Shown piece by piece: positions 16,874-27,300 of a DNA stretch of 64,000 nt; the first letter of the stretch is position 1; each line of letters begins with the position of its first letter. The DNA is from DATAFF01 sp963744915. GTDB taxonomy: Bacteria > Pseudomonadota > Alphaproteobacteria > Rhizobiales > Aestuariivirgaceae. The translations under genes and the position numbers were made by a program. The notes beneath the pieces were generated by a model. The model did no database searches. It saw nothing but the letters and a program-made list of their open reading frames with translations, and was not told the DNA's origin. The DNA is taken from positions 129,711-193,710 of the forward strand of contig CAVUUY010000011.1 of NCBI GenBank assembly GCA_963744915.1, given 5' to 3'.

Positions 16874-18964
16874 ATGCCAAAAGTAAGTTCACATTGCCGG
16901 GCCAGCATCCTTGCAATGCTTGCGCTGACTTTAGTCGGATTGACTGATGGAGGGGTTGCCAGCGCGCAGGAGGCAGCCTGTTCCGTCTCGGGCACGGAGC
17001 AACGCCCCGTCGGTCTCGGGGATTACGGCTGCATCAGGAAGCCAACGGCCGCGCGGGTCTCGAACGATGGGAAGCGCATTGCCTTTGTGGACGGCAGCAC
17101 GATCCAGGTCCGCTCGGTGGATGGCGCCGAGCCCTGGTCGCCCAAGATTCCAGACGAGGAGGGCGGGGCATCGCCCATCTGGTCTTCGAACGATGAGGCG
17201 CTCTATTTCCTCTCGCCCGACTCGGACGAGACAACGCTATGGCGTGTGCCGACGACAGGCAGCGGGAAACCGCAGGAGATCGGCTCGATCGAGGGGAAGG
17301 TTGACGCGATCAATCTGTCGCCCGATCAATCGCGCTTGCTCGTGACGAGGAACTGCCCGCCAAAGACCGCGCCCGATGAGGCGGCTCCGGCCTGCCCGGA
17401 CGCGACGAGGCCGATCGTCATTACCGGAGTTGCGTTCAAGAAGGATCGCAAGGGTTTTTCGGTCGCCGAGCGTCCTGACCGGATCTACGCCTTCGATATC
17501 GCGACCGGCCGCCTGTCGCAGCTCACCGGCGATGCGCAGGACAGATATGCAGGCGGGTCCAGCACGGATAGTGAACCGGCTTGGTCTCCCGACGGAAAGC
17601 AGGTCGCCTTCATACGCGAATATCCCTCCCGGCTGGAGTTTGTCAGTGAACTGTGGATTGCGCCGTCGGACCCGATGGGTCGAGGCATAGCGAGCCGTCT
17701 CACCGATACGCCCGCGGCGGGGAGCGATGCTCGAAATGCCGCGGAAAGGCGATCACCGAGCTGGAGCCGCGACGGCAAGCTGATTGCATATCTGCGAAAG
17801 GAAGAAAGATATGGTCCTTATGCGCTGGCGCAACTTGCCGTCTATTCCTTGGTCGACCGGAAGGAGACGGTTCTGAGCGAGAAGCTCGATCGAGCCGTCA
17901 CGGCGTTTGGCTTTTCCAGGGACAGCCGCTTTATTTACTTCACCTACGCAAATGAGGGAGGTCGGACTCTCGCGCGGGTTCGTCTGCAGGACGGCTCGAT
18001 AGAAGATCTTGTGACGGGTGAAAACAACATAACTGCGCTGGACATCGGCGGCGATGATCGTCTGGCATTGGTCATGGAACAGGGAAATGATGCGCCCAAA
18101 CTCTATTCCTATCACCTAGGTGAATCACCAAAAGAGGTGGCCGATCTCAACGCCGACTATATGAAAGGCCTGATTGTCGCGCCGCGAGAGAAGATCGACA
18201 TTCCAGTGTACGGCGGCGACCACTTCGAAGCCTTCATTACGAAACCGACAAATTACGAGCCCGGCCGCAGATATCCCACCCTTGTCTACATTCATGGGGG
18301 ACCTGTCGATGACTTCAGATACGGGTTCAAATTTGATTCTCAATTTTATGCAGCCCACGGCTATTTGGTCATCGAGCCCAATCCGCCGGGCTCCCTTGGC
18401 CGTGGACAAAAGGACGTCCTGCAAATCAAGGGAAATTGGGGTTGCACGAATTACCCGGACATCCTGTTGGCCGTGGATCAAGCGATCGCCCTTGGCTTCG
18501 CGGATCCGAAGAGGCTGGCGGTCGGAGGTTATTCATACGGCGGATATCTGACGAACTGTATCCTGACCCGCGTGCCCGACAAGTTCCAGGCCGCGGTCTC
18601 CGGTGCGGGCCACAGTTTCGTGGCGGCCAATTACGGCCATGACATTTGGCTGAAATGGTATCGCTGGGAACTTGGCGCTCCCTGGAAGAAAGCGAACCGC
18701 GAGCTCTATAATCGGTTGTCACCCCTCAACGACGCTGAAAGGGTGAAGACGCCAACGCTGTTTCTCTCCGGTGATGCCGACTGGAATGTCCCCCTCATCA
18801 ACTCGGAACTGTTCTATGAGGCGCTTCGCGAGCAGGGCGTCGAGTCGCGGCTGGTGGTCTATCCCGGGGCGGCACATGTTGCTGGTTGGGGAAAGAAATA
18901 CAACGATAGTTATTATCAGGAAATACTGAACTGGTTGAACAAGCACATCGGCCAGCCAATGTGA
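16874..18964 (+). CDS. exported S9 family peptidase (prolyl oligopeptidase/acylaminoacyl peptidase type)
   Basis: 696 residues from the ATG at 16874, chosen because a signal peptide follows at once (SILAMLALTLVGLTDGGVASAQ). An earlier in-frame ATG at 16817 is less likely. A beta-propeller (residues about 40-440, with TolB-like DGKRIAFV, SPDSDETTLW and WSPDGKQVAF blades) precedes an alpha/beta hydrolase domain. The catalytic triad is visible as Ser554 in GGYSYGGY, Asp636 in GDADWNVP and His668 in GAAHVAGW. Likely a periplasmic peptidase cleaving short peptides. It stands alone. Confidence 0.93.
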   Translation: MPKVSSHCRASILAMLALTLVGLTDGGVASAQEAACSVSGTEQRPVGLGDYGCIRKPTAARVSNDGKRIAFVDGSTIQVRSVDGAEPWSPKIPDEEGGASPIWSSNDEALYFLSPDSDETTLWRVPTTGSGKPQEIGSIEGKVDAINLSPDQSRLLVTRNCPPKTAPDEAAPACPDATRPIVITGVAFKKDRKGFSVAERPDRIYAFDIATGRLSQLTGDAQDRYAGGSSTDSEPAWSPDGKQVAFIREYPSRLEFVSELWIAPSDPMGRGIASRLTDTPAAGSDARNAAERRSPSWSRDGKLIAYLRKEERYGPYALAQLAVYSLVDRKETVLSEKLDRAVTAFGFSRDSRFIYFTYANEGGRTLARVRLQDGSIEDLVTGENNITALDIGGDDRLALVMEQGNDAPKLYSYHLGESPKEVADLNADYMKGLIVAPREKIDIPVYGGDHFEAFITKPTNYEPGRRYPTLVYIHGGPVDDFRYGFKFDSQFYAAHGYLVIEPNPPGSLGRGQKDVLQIKGNWGCTNYPDILLAVDQAIALGFADPKRLAVGGYSYGGYLTNCILTRVPDKFQAAVSGAGHSFVAANYGHDIWLKWYRWELGAPWKKANRELYNRLSPLNDAERVKTPTLFLSGDADWNVPLINSELFYEALREQGVESRLVVYPGAAHVAGWGKKYNDSYYQEILNWLNKHIGQPM

Positions 18965-19043
18965 AAGATGATTGCTACTTGCCTGTGATTGAGCAAGACT
19001 GAACCTGGACAAAACTGATCCGAGGAAGGATAGGGAGGCGGCC

Positions 19044-19352
19044 ATGCAGGACCGAGACCATCGCAATAATGAGGACCTCACGCGCGAAGTCGAAAAAATC
19101 GGCAGCCAGCTCAGGAGCATGTCGATCCAGATCGAGGCCATAAGGGCAAGAGTGAGCGACCTCGAAAGCTGGGGGCCGCGCTACCCGGGCGGTACCGTCA
19201 AGGCCGCTGGGAAGGACGAGGACGGCGGCAAGGGCAAGGACGAAAACAACGGCAAGGGCAAGAAGGGGGGCAAGGAAGGCAACGGAAACGGGAATGGCAA
19301 TGGCAATTACAATGAAGATGGAAACGGAAAGGGCAAGCGCGGAAAGGGTTAG
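19044..19352 (+). CDS. small coiled-coil protein with Gly/Lys/Asn-rich tail
   Basis: 102 residues. Residues 1-45 are a charged heptad-like helix (LTREVEKIGSQLRSMSIQIEAIRARVSDLESWG). Residues 55-102 are low complexity, first KDEDGGKGKDENNGKGKKGGK, then alternating NGNGNGNGNY and a basic GKGKRGKG end. GGAAGGATAGGGAGG lies upstream. No membrane segment. The tail would be disordered and strongly charged, possibly binding nucleic acid or polyanion. Function unknown. Confidence 0.55.
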   Translation: MQDRDHRNNEDLTREVEKIGSQLRSMSIQIEAIRARVSDLESWGPRYPGGTVKAAGKDEDGGKGKDENNGKGKKGGKEGNGNGNGNGNYNEDGNGKGKRGKG

Positions 19353-19408
19353 AATCGGGCTCGGCTTGACCGAAGGTTCGCCAACAGAACACGGGCTATG
19401 CCGGTCAG

Positions 19409-20629
19409 ATGGTGCGAGCGCGCAATATCGCTGAGAGCCGCGATTTTGGGGAGCCGGTGTGGGAGGCTCTGCAGCAGGCGCGGCAATATGATCAGACACT
19501 GAAGGGCGTACGCGACCGCAGCCTTTGGCCGCGGTTGATGAGCCGCTATGTGGCGCCGGTTTCATACACCAGGGAGGCTCACTTCTCGCACATGCTCGCG
19601 GGCGAGCCGATCGTGGTTGAAGGCTTCCCCATCCCGTCGCGCGGCCCGATCCGGCATCTCCCTGCTGCGGACGCCGGCGAAGCGATCATCGACTGGATGA
19701 TGGCCAGCAAGGAAGAAGGAAAGCACCGCGTCTATAGCGGGCCGGCTGGTACGCGTCGCGAATACGCCCTGCCCGAGATTGCACGTCACTGGCGTGCCAA
19801 CCGGACACCGCTCGGGGTTACCGATCTCCATATCCGGCGAACCAGGCTCGAGGAGATCATCGATCCGGAAGGCTTGAGCGTCTTCAATCTCCTCCGCGCC
19901 TCGAGCCCGCGCGCCCGAGCGCAGGAGATGTTCAGCTTCGTCATCAGTTCGCAGGGCTATCTTACGGATTCTCATTCGGATGCGCCTGACAGCAGCAATT
20001 TCTGTTTTGTCGGAAAGAAATTATGGCTGGCCTGGGATACTTATGAGGGGATGAAGCACGGCCTCGAGGATGTGGAGCGCATGGCGCTGGCCGCCAAGCC
20101 GCGTTTCGACCTCCAAGGCTGGCTCGCTTTGCGCAGCGCACGATGGTTTCTCGTCAATGCAGGTCAAACCTTGTTCCTTCCCGCGAACCTGACACACAAG
20201 GTGATCACGCTCGAGCCTTATGTCGGAGTTGGCGGCTTTTACATCGCTCTGCCGAATTGTCTGCGCCTGCTTGCACATTGGATCAATCGGGTGCCGCTCT
20301 GGTCGAAGCGGGATGCCACGGGACGCAACGATGAGCTGATCGGCGATATCGCGAAATCCGTGCGCGAGGCCATTCTGGAGCTGCGCGATGCCACGCCGGA
20401 AAGGCGCCAGACGCTGGGTTACGACTATCTGGAGGAATTCGGCGAAGTCGTTCCTCAAGACCTGTTCTTCGGCTCGATTGCGCTTTCTCTGGTCGGACCC
20501 GCGGTTCCGATGTGTCGCCGAAACCATTTCTGCACCCTGGCCGCTCTCGCACGACGACAGCCTGAGATTCGCGCTCTGAAGACGAAGGAAACGACCTGTC
20601 AGGTTTCGATCGCCTCGAAGCTCAGCTGA
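19409..20629 (+). CDS. JmjC/cupin-like Fe(II)/2-oxoglutarate-type protein
   Basis: 406 residues. An HxD pair (His189, Asp191) lies in YLTDSHSDAPDSSNFCFVGKKLWLAW, and a distal His near 263 in LFLPANLTHKVITLEPYVGVGG. This is the JmjC iron-site order, with the K-x-W-x-x-W strand typical of protein hydroxylases/demethylases. The N-terminal 150 residues match nothing I recognise. By family knowledge it could hydroxylate or demethylate a protein. Its 3' end overlaps that of the convergent SET-domain gene by 31 bases, an intriguing pairing of writer-like and eraser-like folds. Confidence 0.65.
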   Translation: MVRARNIAESRDFGEPVWEALQQARQYDQTLKGVRDRSLWPRLMSRYVAPVSYTREAHFSHMLAGEPIVVEGFPIPSRGPIRHLPAADAGEAIIDWMMASKEEGKHRVYSGPAGTRREYALPEIARHWRANRTPLGVTDLHIRRTRLEEIIDPEGLSVFNLLRASSPRARAQEMFSFVISSQGYLTDSHSDAPDSSNFCFVGKKLWLAWDTYEGMKHGLEDVERMALAAKPRFDLQGWLALRSARWFLVNAGQTLFLPANLTHKVITLEPYVGVGGFYIALPNCLRLLAHWINRVPLWSKRDATGRNDELIGDIAKSVREAILELRDATPERRQTLGYDYLEEFGEVVPQDLFFGSIALSLVGPAVPMCRRNHFCTLAALARRQPEIRALKTKETTCQVSIASKLS

Positions 20630-20991
20630 GAATTTTCTCTGACGGTTCCAGTGTAGTTCACCGTGATCTCCTCGCCCGCTTCAATGTCGCGGATGGCCTT
20701 GAAGATCTGGGTGAACGGCCCCTCGCTGTGGAACGCAGCGTTCGGATCGTAGCTGTGGTTGTAGAGTGAACCATAGCCAAGCGCGATGGCGACAACACCG
20801 TCACCCCACTTGAACACATATTCGGCAAGCTTCGAACGGCGAACCGGGTTGAAGATCTCCTGCACGTCGAACGTGACGACCGGCACCCTCTCGATCACGG
20901 TGCCGCAGGAGATCACCTTGCGGGCAAAGACGCCGCGACCCTTGCCGCGCGCGCGCTTGACCTCGATCAACTGGCTGGGAAGAAGAGGCAT
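20599..20991 (-). CDS. SET-domain protein (putative protein-lysine methyltransferase)
   Basis: 130 residues, a bare SET domain. Signature motifs are all present: GKGRGVFA (residues 16-23, SAM loop), NHSYDPNA (78-85, pseudoknot) and GEEITVNYTG (107-116, catalytic Tyr113). No post-SET cysteine cluster follows. SET enzymes transfer methyl from SAM to lysine. In bacteria, substrates can be ribosomal or nucleoid proteins, or host histones if secreted; no secretion signal is visible here. Convergent with the JmjC-like gene. Confidence 0.88.
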   Translation of the reverse strand: MPLLPSQLIEVKRARGKGRGVFARKVISCGTVIERVPVVTFDVQEIFNPVRRSKLAEYVFKWGDGVVAIALGYGSLYNHSYDPNAAFHSEGPFTQIFKAIRDIEAGEEITVNYTGTVRENSQLSFEAIET

Positions 20992-21093
20992 CGCCTGCTA
21001 ACTCGATTGCCTGCTTGCTGGACAATTATCTGCTGCAGGTATTGGCATGTCAAACGACACCATATGACCAAGACGTCCGTGGCGCTGACATCA

Positions 21094-23067
21094 TCATGCG
21101 CCAATCGTTACGATTTCGCTCATCCGGCCGATCGGATCGACAAAGGCCAGCCGCAGCTTCAGGACCGCCGTGGGATTGACCAGCAGCGGCACCGCCACAT
21201 GCGTTGTGATGACGCCGTCGGCAATCTGTGGCCACGCGCCGCCGAGAGGCTGGCCATCGGCCTCGGCGATCGCCTCGATCGGGAGATCTGGCCACTGCAC
21301 CCATGCCGCCAGCCGAAACTGATCGACTGCCTTGGTGTGCGCCTTCGGGTAATCGGCGATGGTGATGGTGATAGGCACCTTGCCACCGAAGGCTATCCCG
21401 CGGGCGATAGTGACATTGGCCGGCTCCGGCGGGTCGGGCGGCCCGGCCGGCACATGCATGAGGGACCGTGGAGCCGACGGCAGGCTCCGTGGTCGTGGAT
21501 GGCAATGCCGCGCCGCCGGATCGACGGGCGAGACCCCGTTCGGCGGATCCTGGGGTTGATAATCGGCGGGCAGCCGCCGCTCGGCAGGGAGTTGCACTTC
21601 GGCCCAATAGACATAGTTGACGAACGGTTCGAGGGGGCGCCCGTCATTGGCATCGGGTATCGCGACCGAGAATGTCTTCGTAGGGTCGTTCGACCATGTC
21701 ATCGGGCGTGAATCAATCGGACGGGCATAGATCGGATCGGCGATCGCTCCGACCGCACGCTTCAGATAGGCGCGTGGCGGTTTATTTCCCTGCATTTCGG
21801 AATGGAACAGACCCGGCTCGTCGCGCTCGAGCGCCACCAGGTCGAAGCCATCGCTGGAGATCGTCAATGTCGCCTGACCGCTCGCCTGGTCTATATTGCC
21901 GTCGAGCCGGGGGGCGGCGGGGCGCCGGCTCTCCGGGACAGCAACCGGGACGATGCCGCAGGTTGCGAAAGGCGGCTCGGCGCCATCGGGTCCGAGCGGC
22001 ACCACTCTTAAGAACTGCACCGTGGTCAGGCTTCGCGGCAGCAGGGTCGTGAAGGTCACGTCACCGGCCGAGTTGGCCTCGATGGGCGGATCGGTAAGAA
22101 GGCGGAACGGCTCCTTCCGGTTGGCATGGCTGGCTATGACCTCCTTGCAGCCGACCGCGGCGACAAGCCCGCGCGAGGGCTCGCCATCGGGCGACAGCGC
22201 AGCAAGCTTCGAACCGAGCTCCAATCCTGCCTGATCGGTGAGATAGACGCGGTGCCGCGATTTGGCTGCCGCTTGCCAGCTGAGCTTCACCTCGACCGTG
22301 GGAGAAGGGCCGGGCGCGCTGCTCCAGAAGAGCCCGATACCGGTGGGGTAGGTGCGCGGTGGGCGAATGTCGGTGACCACAATTTCCATGCTGGCGAGAT
22401 CGGACGGGTTGCCCTGCATATCGATGAAACGCCCGATCAGCGCATAGGTCTTTGACCCCTGGGGGGCGAGCGCCGGGAGCGGAATATCGACAGGGAAAAA
22501 TCCCGGCATTGTCAGATCAACGGAATTATCCGGTGCCTCCAGGCCGACCTCCAGCGTGGCGAGTTCGAAGGCGCCGGGCGCGAGATCATCGAGGCGCGGC
22601 ACGACGATGCACGAGCCCAGGCGAGCCACTTCTTGTGCCGTATATCGGTCTTGTGGCCAGCCCTCCGGCACTGCGACGGTCAATCTCAACATGCCAGGTG
22701 ACAGGGAAACCTCGGAGTTGAGGGGGATTTGCGCCCGTTCGATATGACAGCGCAAATGCGGCGGCGGCGGCTTGGGACGTTGCGGGGGCGTCACGTCGAA
22801 GACCGTCTCTCGACCGAAGCGGCCGAAGAAATCCGAGGCTCTGGCCGAGAATGTGACGGCTCCTTGATCGCCGGCGATGTCGCAGTCGGAGAGAAGCCCC
22901 GCGAGAGCCTGCACCTTGGCCTTTGATTTGAGCTCGTTCAGCCGGGCATTCGGTTCGAGTTCATGGCCGAATAGGCCGGGCCTCGCACGCTCATCGGGAG
23001 CCTGCGATGGCGGGACAGGCAGCATGTCATGCCGGCTCTGCCATTCGTCATTCTCGATTTCGGGCAA
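21094..23067 (-). CDS. large uncharacterised beta-rich protein, last gene of the giant-protein operon
   Basis: 657 residues if the TTG at 23067 is used (overlapping the upstream gene by 20 bases); the first in-frame ATG, at 23025, gives 643. No Shine-Dalgarno decides between them. Composition is beta-rich with many short hydrophobic strands and Pro-rich linkers (TPPQRPKPPPPHL, PSAPRSLMHVPAGPPDPPEP). Several stretches look like Ig/FN3-type domains (VEVKLSWQAAAKSRHRVYLTD; RPAAPRLDGNIDQASGQATLTISS). No signal peptide, membrane helix or enzyme motif. Probably a structural or binding protein working with the other operon products. Confidence 0.75.
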   Translation of the reverse strand: MPEIENDEWQSRHDMLPVPPSQAPDERARPGLFGHELEPNARLNELKSKAKVQALAGLLSDCDIAGDQGAVTFSARASDFFGRFGRETVFDVTPPQRPKPPPPHLRCHIERAQIPLNSEVSLSPGMLRLTVAVPEGWPQDRYTAQEVARLGSCIVVPRLDDLAPGAFELATLEVGLEAPDNSVDLTMPGFFPVDIPLPALAPQGSKTYALIGRFIDMQGNPSDLASMEIVVTDIRPPRTYPTGIGLFWSSAPGPSPTVEVKLSWQAAAKSRHRVYLTDQAGLELGSKLAALSPDGEPSRGLVAAVGCKEVIASHANRKEPFRLLTDPPIEANSAGDVTFTTLLPRSLTTVQFLRVVPLGPDGAEPPFATCGIVPVAVPESRRPAAPRLDGNIDQASGQATLTISSDGFDLVALERDEPGLFHSEMQGNKPPRAYLKRAVGAIADPIYARPIDSRPMTWSNDPTKTFSVAIPDANDGRPLEPFVNYVYWAEVQLPAERRLPADYQPQDPPNGVSPVDPAARHCHPRPRSLPSAPRSLMHVPAGPPDPPEPANVTIARGIAFGGKVPITITIADYPKAHTKAVDQFRLAAWVQWPDLPIEAIAEADGQPLGGAWPQIADGVITTHVAVPLLVNPTAVLKLRLAFVDPIGRMSEIVTIGA

Positions 23068-24385
23068 GCGCGCTCAGCGCGGCCAGAGGCATGCGTGGAA
23101 ATGCGAAAGTCGAGCGGAACAAGCTGCTCGGAGTGGCGTCGACCGTGCCCTGCCAACGAGTTTGAACGATCTGGGGCTTGGGCAATCCGGGTGGCAGCCA
23201 GGGCGGCACCGGTGCGGCGAATGTCATGAACGGTGCCACCGCAAACCCTTGCATTCGAATTGCGACGATCATCGCCACGACGGCATCGAAGAGGTCTCTG
23301 CCACTGATTGCATTGAGATCAGTGATCAAGCGCTGCAGCAGTTGATCGGCCATCGGCGCGGGACTGTGAAGGAGAGACGTGAGGTCGACGCCATACCGCA
23401 GGAAGTCGCGCGGTGAAAAGGCGAAGAGACCGAAGATGCAAAGCGTGTCCCAATCGCCGCCGCTAGCATAATCGGGCAGGTCGTCGAGCTTGTCACAAAA
23501 GCCGAGGAACCGTGCGAGCCCGGGATCGATGGCGGCCATCTGCATGGCGCCGAGACGGTGGACATCGGCAAACTGCCTGGGACCGCGCTCCACCGGAAGT
23601 TCGGTCTTGTCGTGCTGTTCCCAAGGCGGGCTTGCGGCATCGTCCACCATCCGGATGAGCAGCTTTTCCAACCCGCCGCCGAGCTTCATGGCCTGGAGCA
23701 AGGCTTCGATGCGGTTCTCCTCGTCGGCGGGATCGACCGTGTCGAACGGTCCGAATGGACGATCCATCGGATTCAGTCTCTTCGGTGCCCCGTTATTGAC
23801 GCGCCCCATGGCATCCTGGCGGTCAAGCGCGCCGGTATACCAGAAATGATTGCCAGTGACCGGCAGTCCCAATGCCGAAGGAGCAAGGGTTGCGCGCTCG
23901 AAGAGGTCGCTCTCCTGCACGAGCCGGCGACGGAACGCCACCTCGCCGGAGCTCCCTCGGATGCGCAGCTTGTGCAGCAATGGTGCTGCGAACCACCATG
24001 GCGCCCTGTCGCGCATGGCGATGGTCCGGCCCTTCTGGTCGAGCAGCCTTGCGCCCTCGATTGCCGCGCTGTTTTCGTCGAGGTCGATGCGCACGGTCCG
24101 CATCGTGTCGGTGTCCTTCAGCATCAGCGTGGTATCGACGACGCCATGGGCACCGAGGTCGGGCGCCGGCACGGGATGACCGTCTCGGTCGGTGACATGG
24201 ATATCGAATTGCTCATTCTCCGAGCTTTTGAACCGCGCCACCACGAAGGGCGTGAGCGGAAAGCTTGCACCGAGACCGGCATAGATGCGCAGATGGGTGC
24301 CCTTCTGCAGGTCGGCAGCGCCGTCATCGTCCTCAGCGAAGGCGTAGGCGGAGAAGATTTCAGGTGGTGCGATCAGCGACACCAT
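23048..24385 (-). CDS. uncharacterised 445-residue protein of the giant-protein operon
   Basis: 445 residues from the ATG at 24385, whose first base is the last base of the stop of the giant gene (TGATG); a GTG one codon earlier is also possible. The protein begins with a hydrophobic/aromatic stretch (LIAPPEIFSAYAFAEDDDGA), then a beta-rich part (FDIHVTDRDGHPVPAPDL), then alpha-helical segments rich in Leu (FLGFCDKLDDLPDY, DFLRYGVDLTSLLHSPAPMADQLLQRLITDL). No known domain recognised. The stop-start coupling says it is made in ratio with its neighbours. Confidence 0.75.
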   Translation of the reverse strand: MVSLIAPPEIFSAYAFAEDDDGAADLQKGTHLRIYAGLGASFPLTPFVVARFKSSENEQFDIHVTDRDGHPVPAPDLGAHGVVDTTLMLKDTDTMRTVRIDLDENSAAIEGARLLDQKGRTIAMRDRAPWWFAAPLLHKLRIRGSSGEVAFRRRLVQESDLFERATLAPSALGLPVTGNHFWYTGALDRQDAMGRVNNGAPKRLNPMDRPFGPFDTVDPADEENRIEALLQAMKLGGGLEKLLIRMVDDAASPPWEQHDKTELPVERGPRQFADVHRLGAMQMAAIDPGLARFLGFCDKLDDLPDYASGGDWDTLCIFGLFAFSPRDFLRYGVDLTSLLHSPAPMADQLLQRLITDLNAISGRDLFDAVVAMIVAIRMQGFAVAPFMTFAAPVPPWLPPGLPKPQIVQTRWQGTVDATPSSLFRSTFAFPRMPLAALSALARNRE

Positions 24386-27300
24386 CACGGGTCCTCCGCA
24401 AAGCCGGGCATATGCGGCAAGCTCAGCCGCCCGATGACCGCCACACCGGACGTGCCCGGACCGCCTCGCCGGCTCATGGCCGTGAGCGCGACGCTGGCCG
24501 TCCCGGGAGGCGGCATTACCGGAAAGGGACTCGCCGTCAAATACATCAGTCGCGAACCCGAGCGGTCACGCCGGCGAGTTCCGAAACTCGGCAACGGCCC
24601 GGCGGCCCCGATTTCGAGCGTCAGGCTGGTGCCCGCGAGCTCGAGCCGGCCCGGACGATGGATTGGTTCTGGAGACTCGATCATCAACCCGGCAAAGCGC
24701 CACCCGCCCGTGCCATCGGCGGTCCACAGCCGGCTCAGCCGCGGCGTCAGTGCAATCGGCCAGCCCTCGAGACCGAGATCACCGAGCGCATGCTGGAAGC
24801 CTTGATCATCATCCTCGATGACGAGCCCTCCGGCCAGCGCTGTCGTCTTGATCGCAAGATCGCCGAGCATGACGGTTTCGCTCTGCGGCACCGCAGCGCT
24901 CGTGAATCCGAGCCCTGCCAACATTGTCTCCGGCGTGGTCCATCGGGAGGTTCTGAATGTGACCCCTGGCAGCCGGCCATCGGCAAAACCTGCGTTGGTC
25001 GAGGCGGCGAGAACATAGACCTCGTACCAGGTTTCAGGATCAAGCTCGAGATTGTCGAGCGTTGCCGTGGCGCCAGGCAATGGCAGCAGGCAGTCAGACG
25101 ATTTGGCATCGGCATAGCGGCACTGATCGGCAATCCCGAGAAATTTGGGATCGGTCGCCGCGCTCCAGCTTGGATCGATCGGGTCGGGATCCACTCCCGC
25201 CGGCCGATCAATGCGCCTGATGGCGACCTTGAGCTTGAAGCCATAGGCCTTGGCGAGAGCCGCCACATGATTCTGCGTGAAATGGGCACGGATCGGATCC
25301 TTGCGGAACCGAAACTCCGCGCTTTGGGCAGGCTCGTAACCGCCAAGATGGCGTTCGATCATTTGGGGCTCGAACACATCCTGGCGATGATGCAGCCAGC
25401 CAGCATATTTGGCCTCACCGGCGGTCGGTGTTGCGGCGCTCGCCACCTTGCTGGTCGTCCCGAAGAACAACTTCCGATTGGTGCTTGTCGCGCCGCCTCC
25501 CGGTGGAGCATAGCTATTCTGGTCGGCAACCTTTGTCACCAGCGTGCGGCTGCCCTTGTCGTCCTGCTTGTAGAGTTCGCCTGACCATGACATCTCGATA
25601 TCGAGACGGTAGAGCCGGCCAGGTCTGAGGATCACGCGCTGATGCTTGTTGAAGACCAGCGGATCGGTCTTCACCTTGTCAGCCTTTGCCTTGCTCAGAA
25701 TATCGATGAGATTGCCGATCGCCGTGGTCTCGGTGGCTGCCGCGTCCTCCGCCGTCTTCGTCAGACCGCGCAGGCCGATCACTCCCAGCGGACCGTTCAG
25801 CGGCCAGGAGACCTGGATCAAGCCGACGGGTTGCGACGATTGCTGCCTGAACGCTGCCACGACCCTCCCGTCCTCGAGTCCGATGCGGTCCTCTTGCGTC
25901 CAACGCTCGAGCCCATCCTCGACGATGACCCCGTAAAAGCGCTCTTCATTCAGGAAAATTCTTTCATCGCCGGTCAGCAGCAGTAACCCGCGGGTGATCG
26001 GCTCATCGAGATCGAGCGCGATCCTTTGCGCCGCAAAGGGTCCCGCCTCGATCAGCACACTGATGTCCTGATCGGCGAGCCAATGGAGGTTCGGCGCAAC
26101 GATCTCGCCAGCAAATTGGCGATCGAGGCCGATATCGAGTGCATTTTCGAAGGAGTCGATGCTGGCTGACCACAGCGAGAATGGTTCGGGCAGGGTGAAG
26201 ACGGTGCCGAGCGGGACGGTCTTCCATGACGGCGTCAGCGCGAAATGGCCCATATGGACCGCGACTCGGCTCACCAACGCACTGATGCTGACGGGGTCGG
26301 GCGGCAGACGGAAGCCACCGTCTTCCATTTGGGCGAGATAGCCGATCGCCCAGCCAGGCTCTGCTTGCGGTCGGCGATGGCAGATTTTGGCATTCTGGTC
26401 CAAGGGATCATGGGGCAATTCCCTGCCGCCGTCGGGTCTCCGATTGACCCAAAGGTCACCCGAGATCGAGAACAACAGCAATTCGCTGACATCGCCAGCG
26501 CCGCTCCGCGGTGCTTGCCATCGCGAGGATAGCTCCGCTGCCGGGAGAACCCCGGCCCCGTTCACCCTATCGGCCTCATCGGTCACATCGACCAGCGTCA
26601 CCCCGTCGAGCCGCCAATGATAGGACAGCATCTCGGTGCCGATCGTCTTCGCTGGTGGTGTCGCTCCGGGGCCGAGGACGCCCGGGAATTGCAGCCCGGC
26701 ATCGGGCCCGATTGCCGGCGTGATGGCGAAGGGAAGCGCGATCATCGCGTCAGGCCATACCCGATTGTCGCCGACTTGATCGGGCGATTCGAAAAGATGC
26801 AGGAGCACACGGTAGCTGTCATCGGTCAGCACCGCTGTCGAACCGATGCGCATGCCGTTCTCGTTGATCCGATCGAGCGGGTGGCGATCGGGCGGCGGCA
26901 AATTAGGTACGCCGCTGGTGCCGAAGGCGATCGTCACCCTGCCTTCGACATCGAAGAACAGAAGCTCGATCCTGCCGGTGACCTCGGCCCAAAAATACCG
27001 GTTTGCACCTTGGGCGAAGAAAGTGACCTGGGCTTGGACGCCGATCGAGAACGGCCCGAGATTGAGGCTGCCGCCGGCGCGGCCGAAGCCGGCGAGTGTC
27101 GGCGGCTTCGCGCCGACCAGAAGATCGAGGCTGGCATAAAGGTCAGCCCAGGCGATCGGCTTGACGCCGAAGGCTGTTTGCAGAGCAAAGCCGAAAGCGA
27201 TGACGAAGCCATCGCTGAGATTGATGGGCGGTCCCGGCAGCGCACGATTATACGGCCAGGCGGTGATGCCTTTGCCGCGGGCCATGAGATAGGCCTCCGC

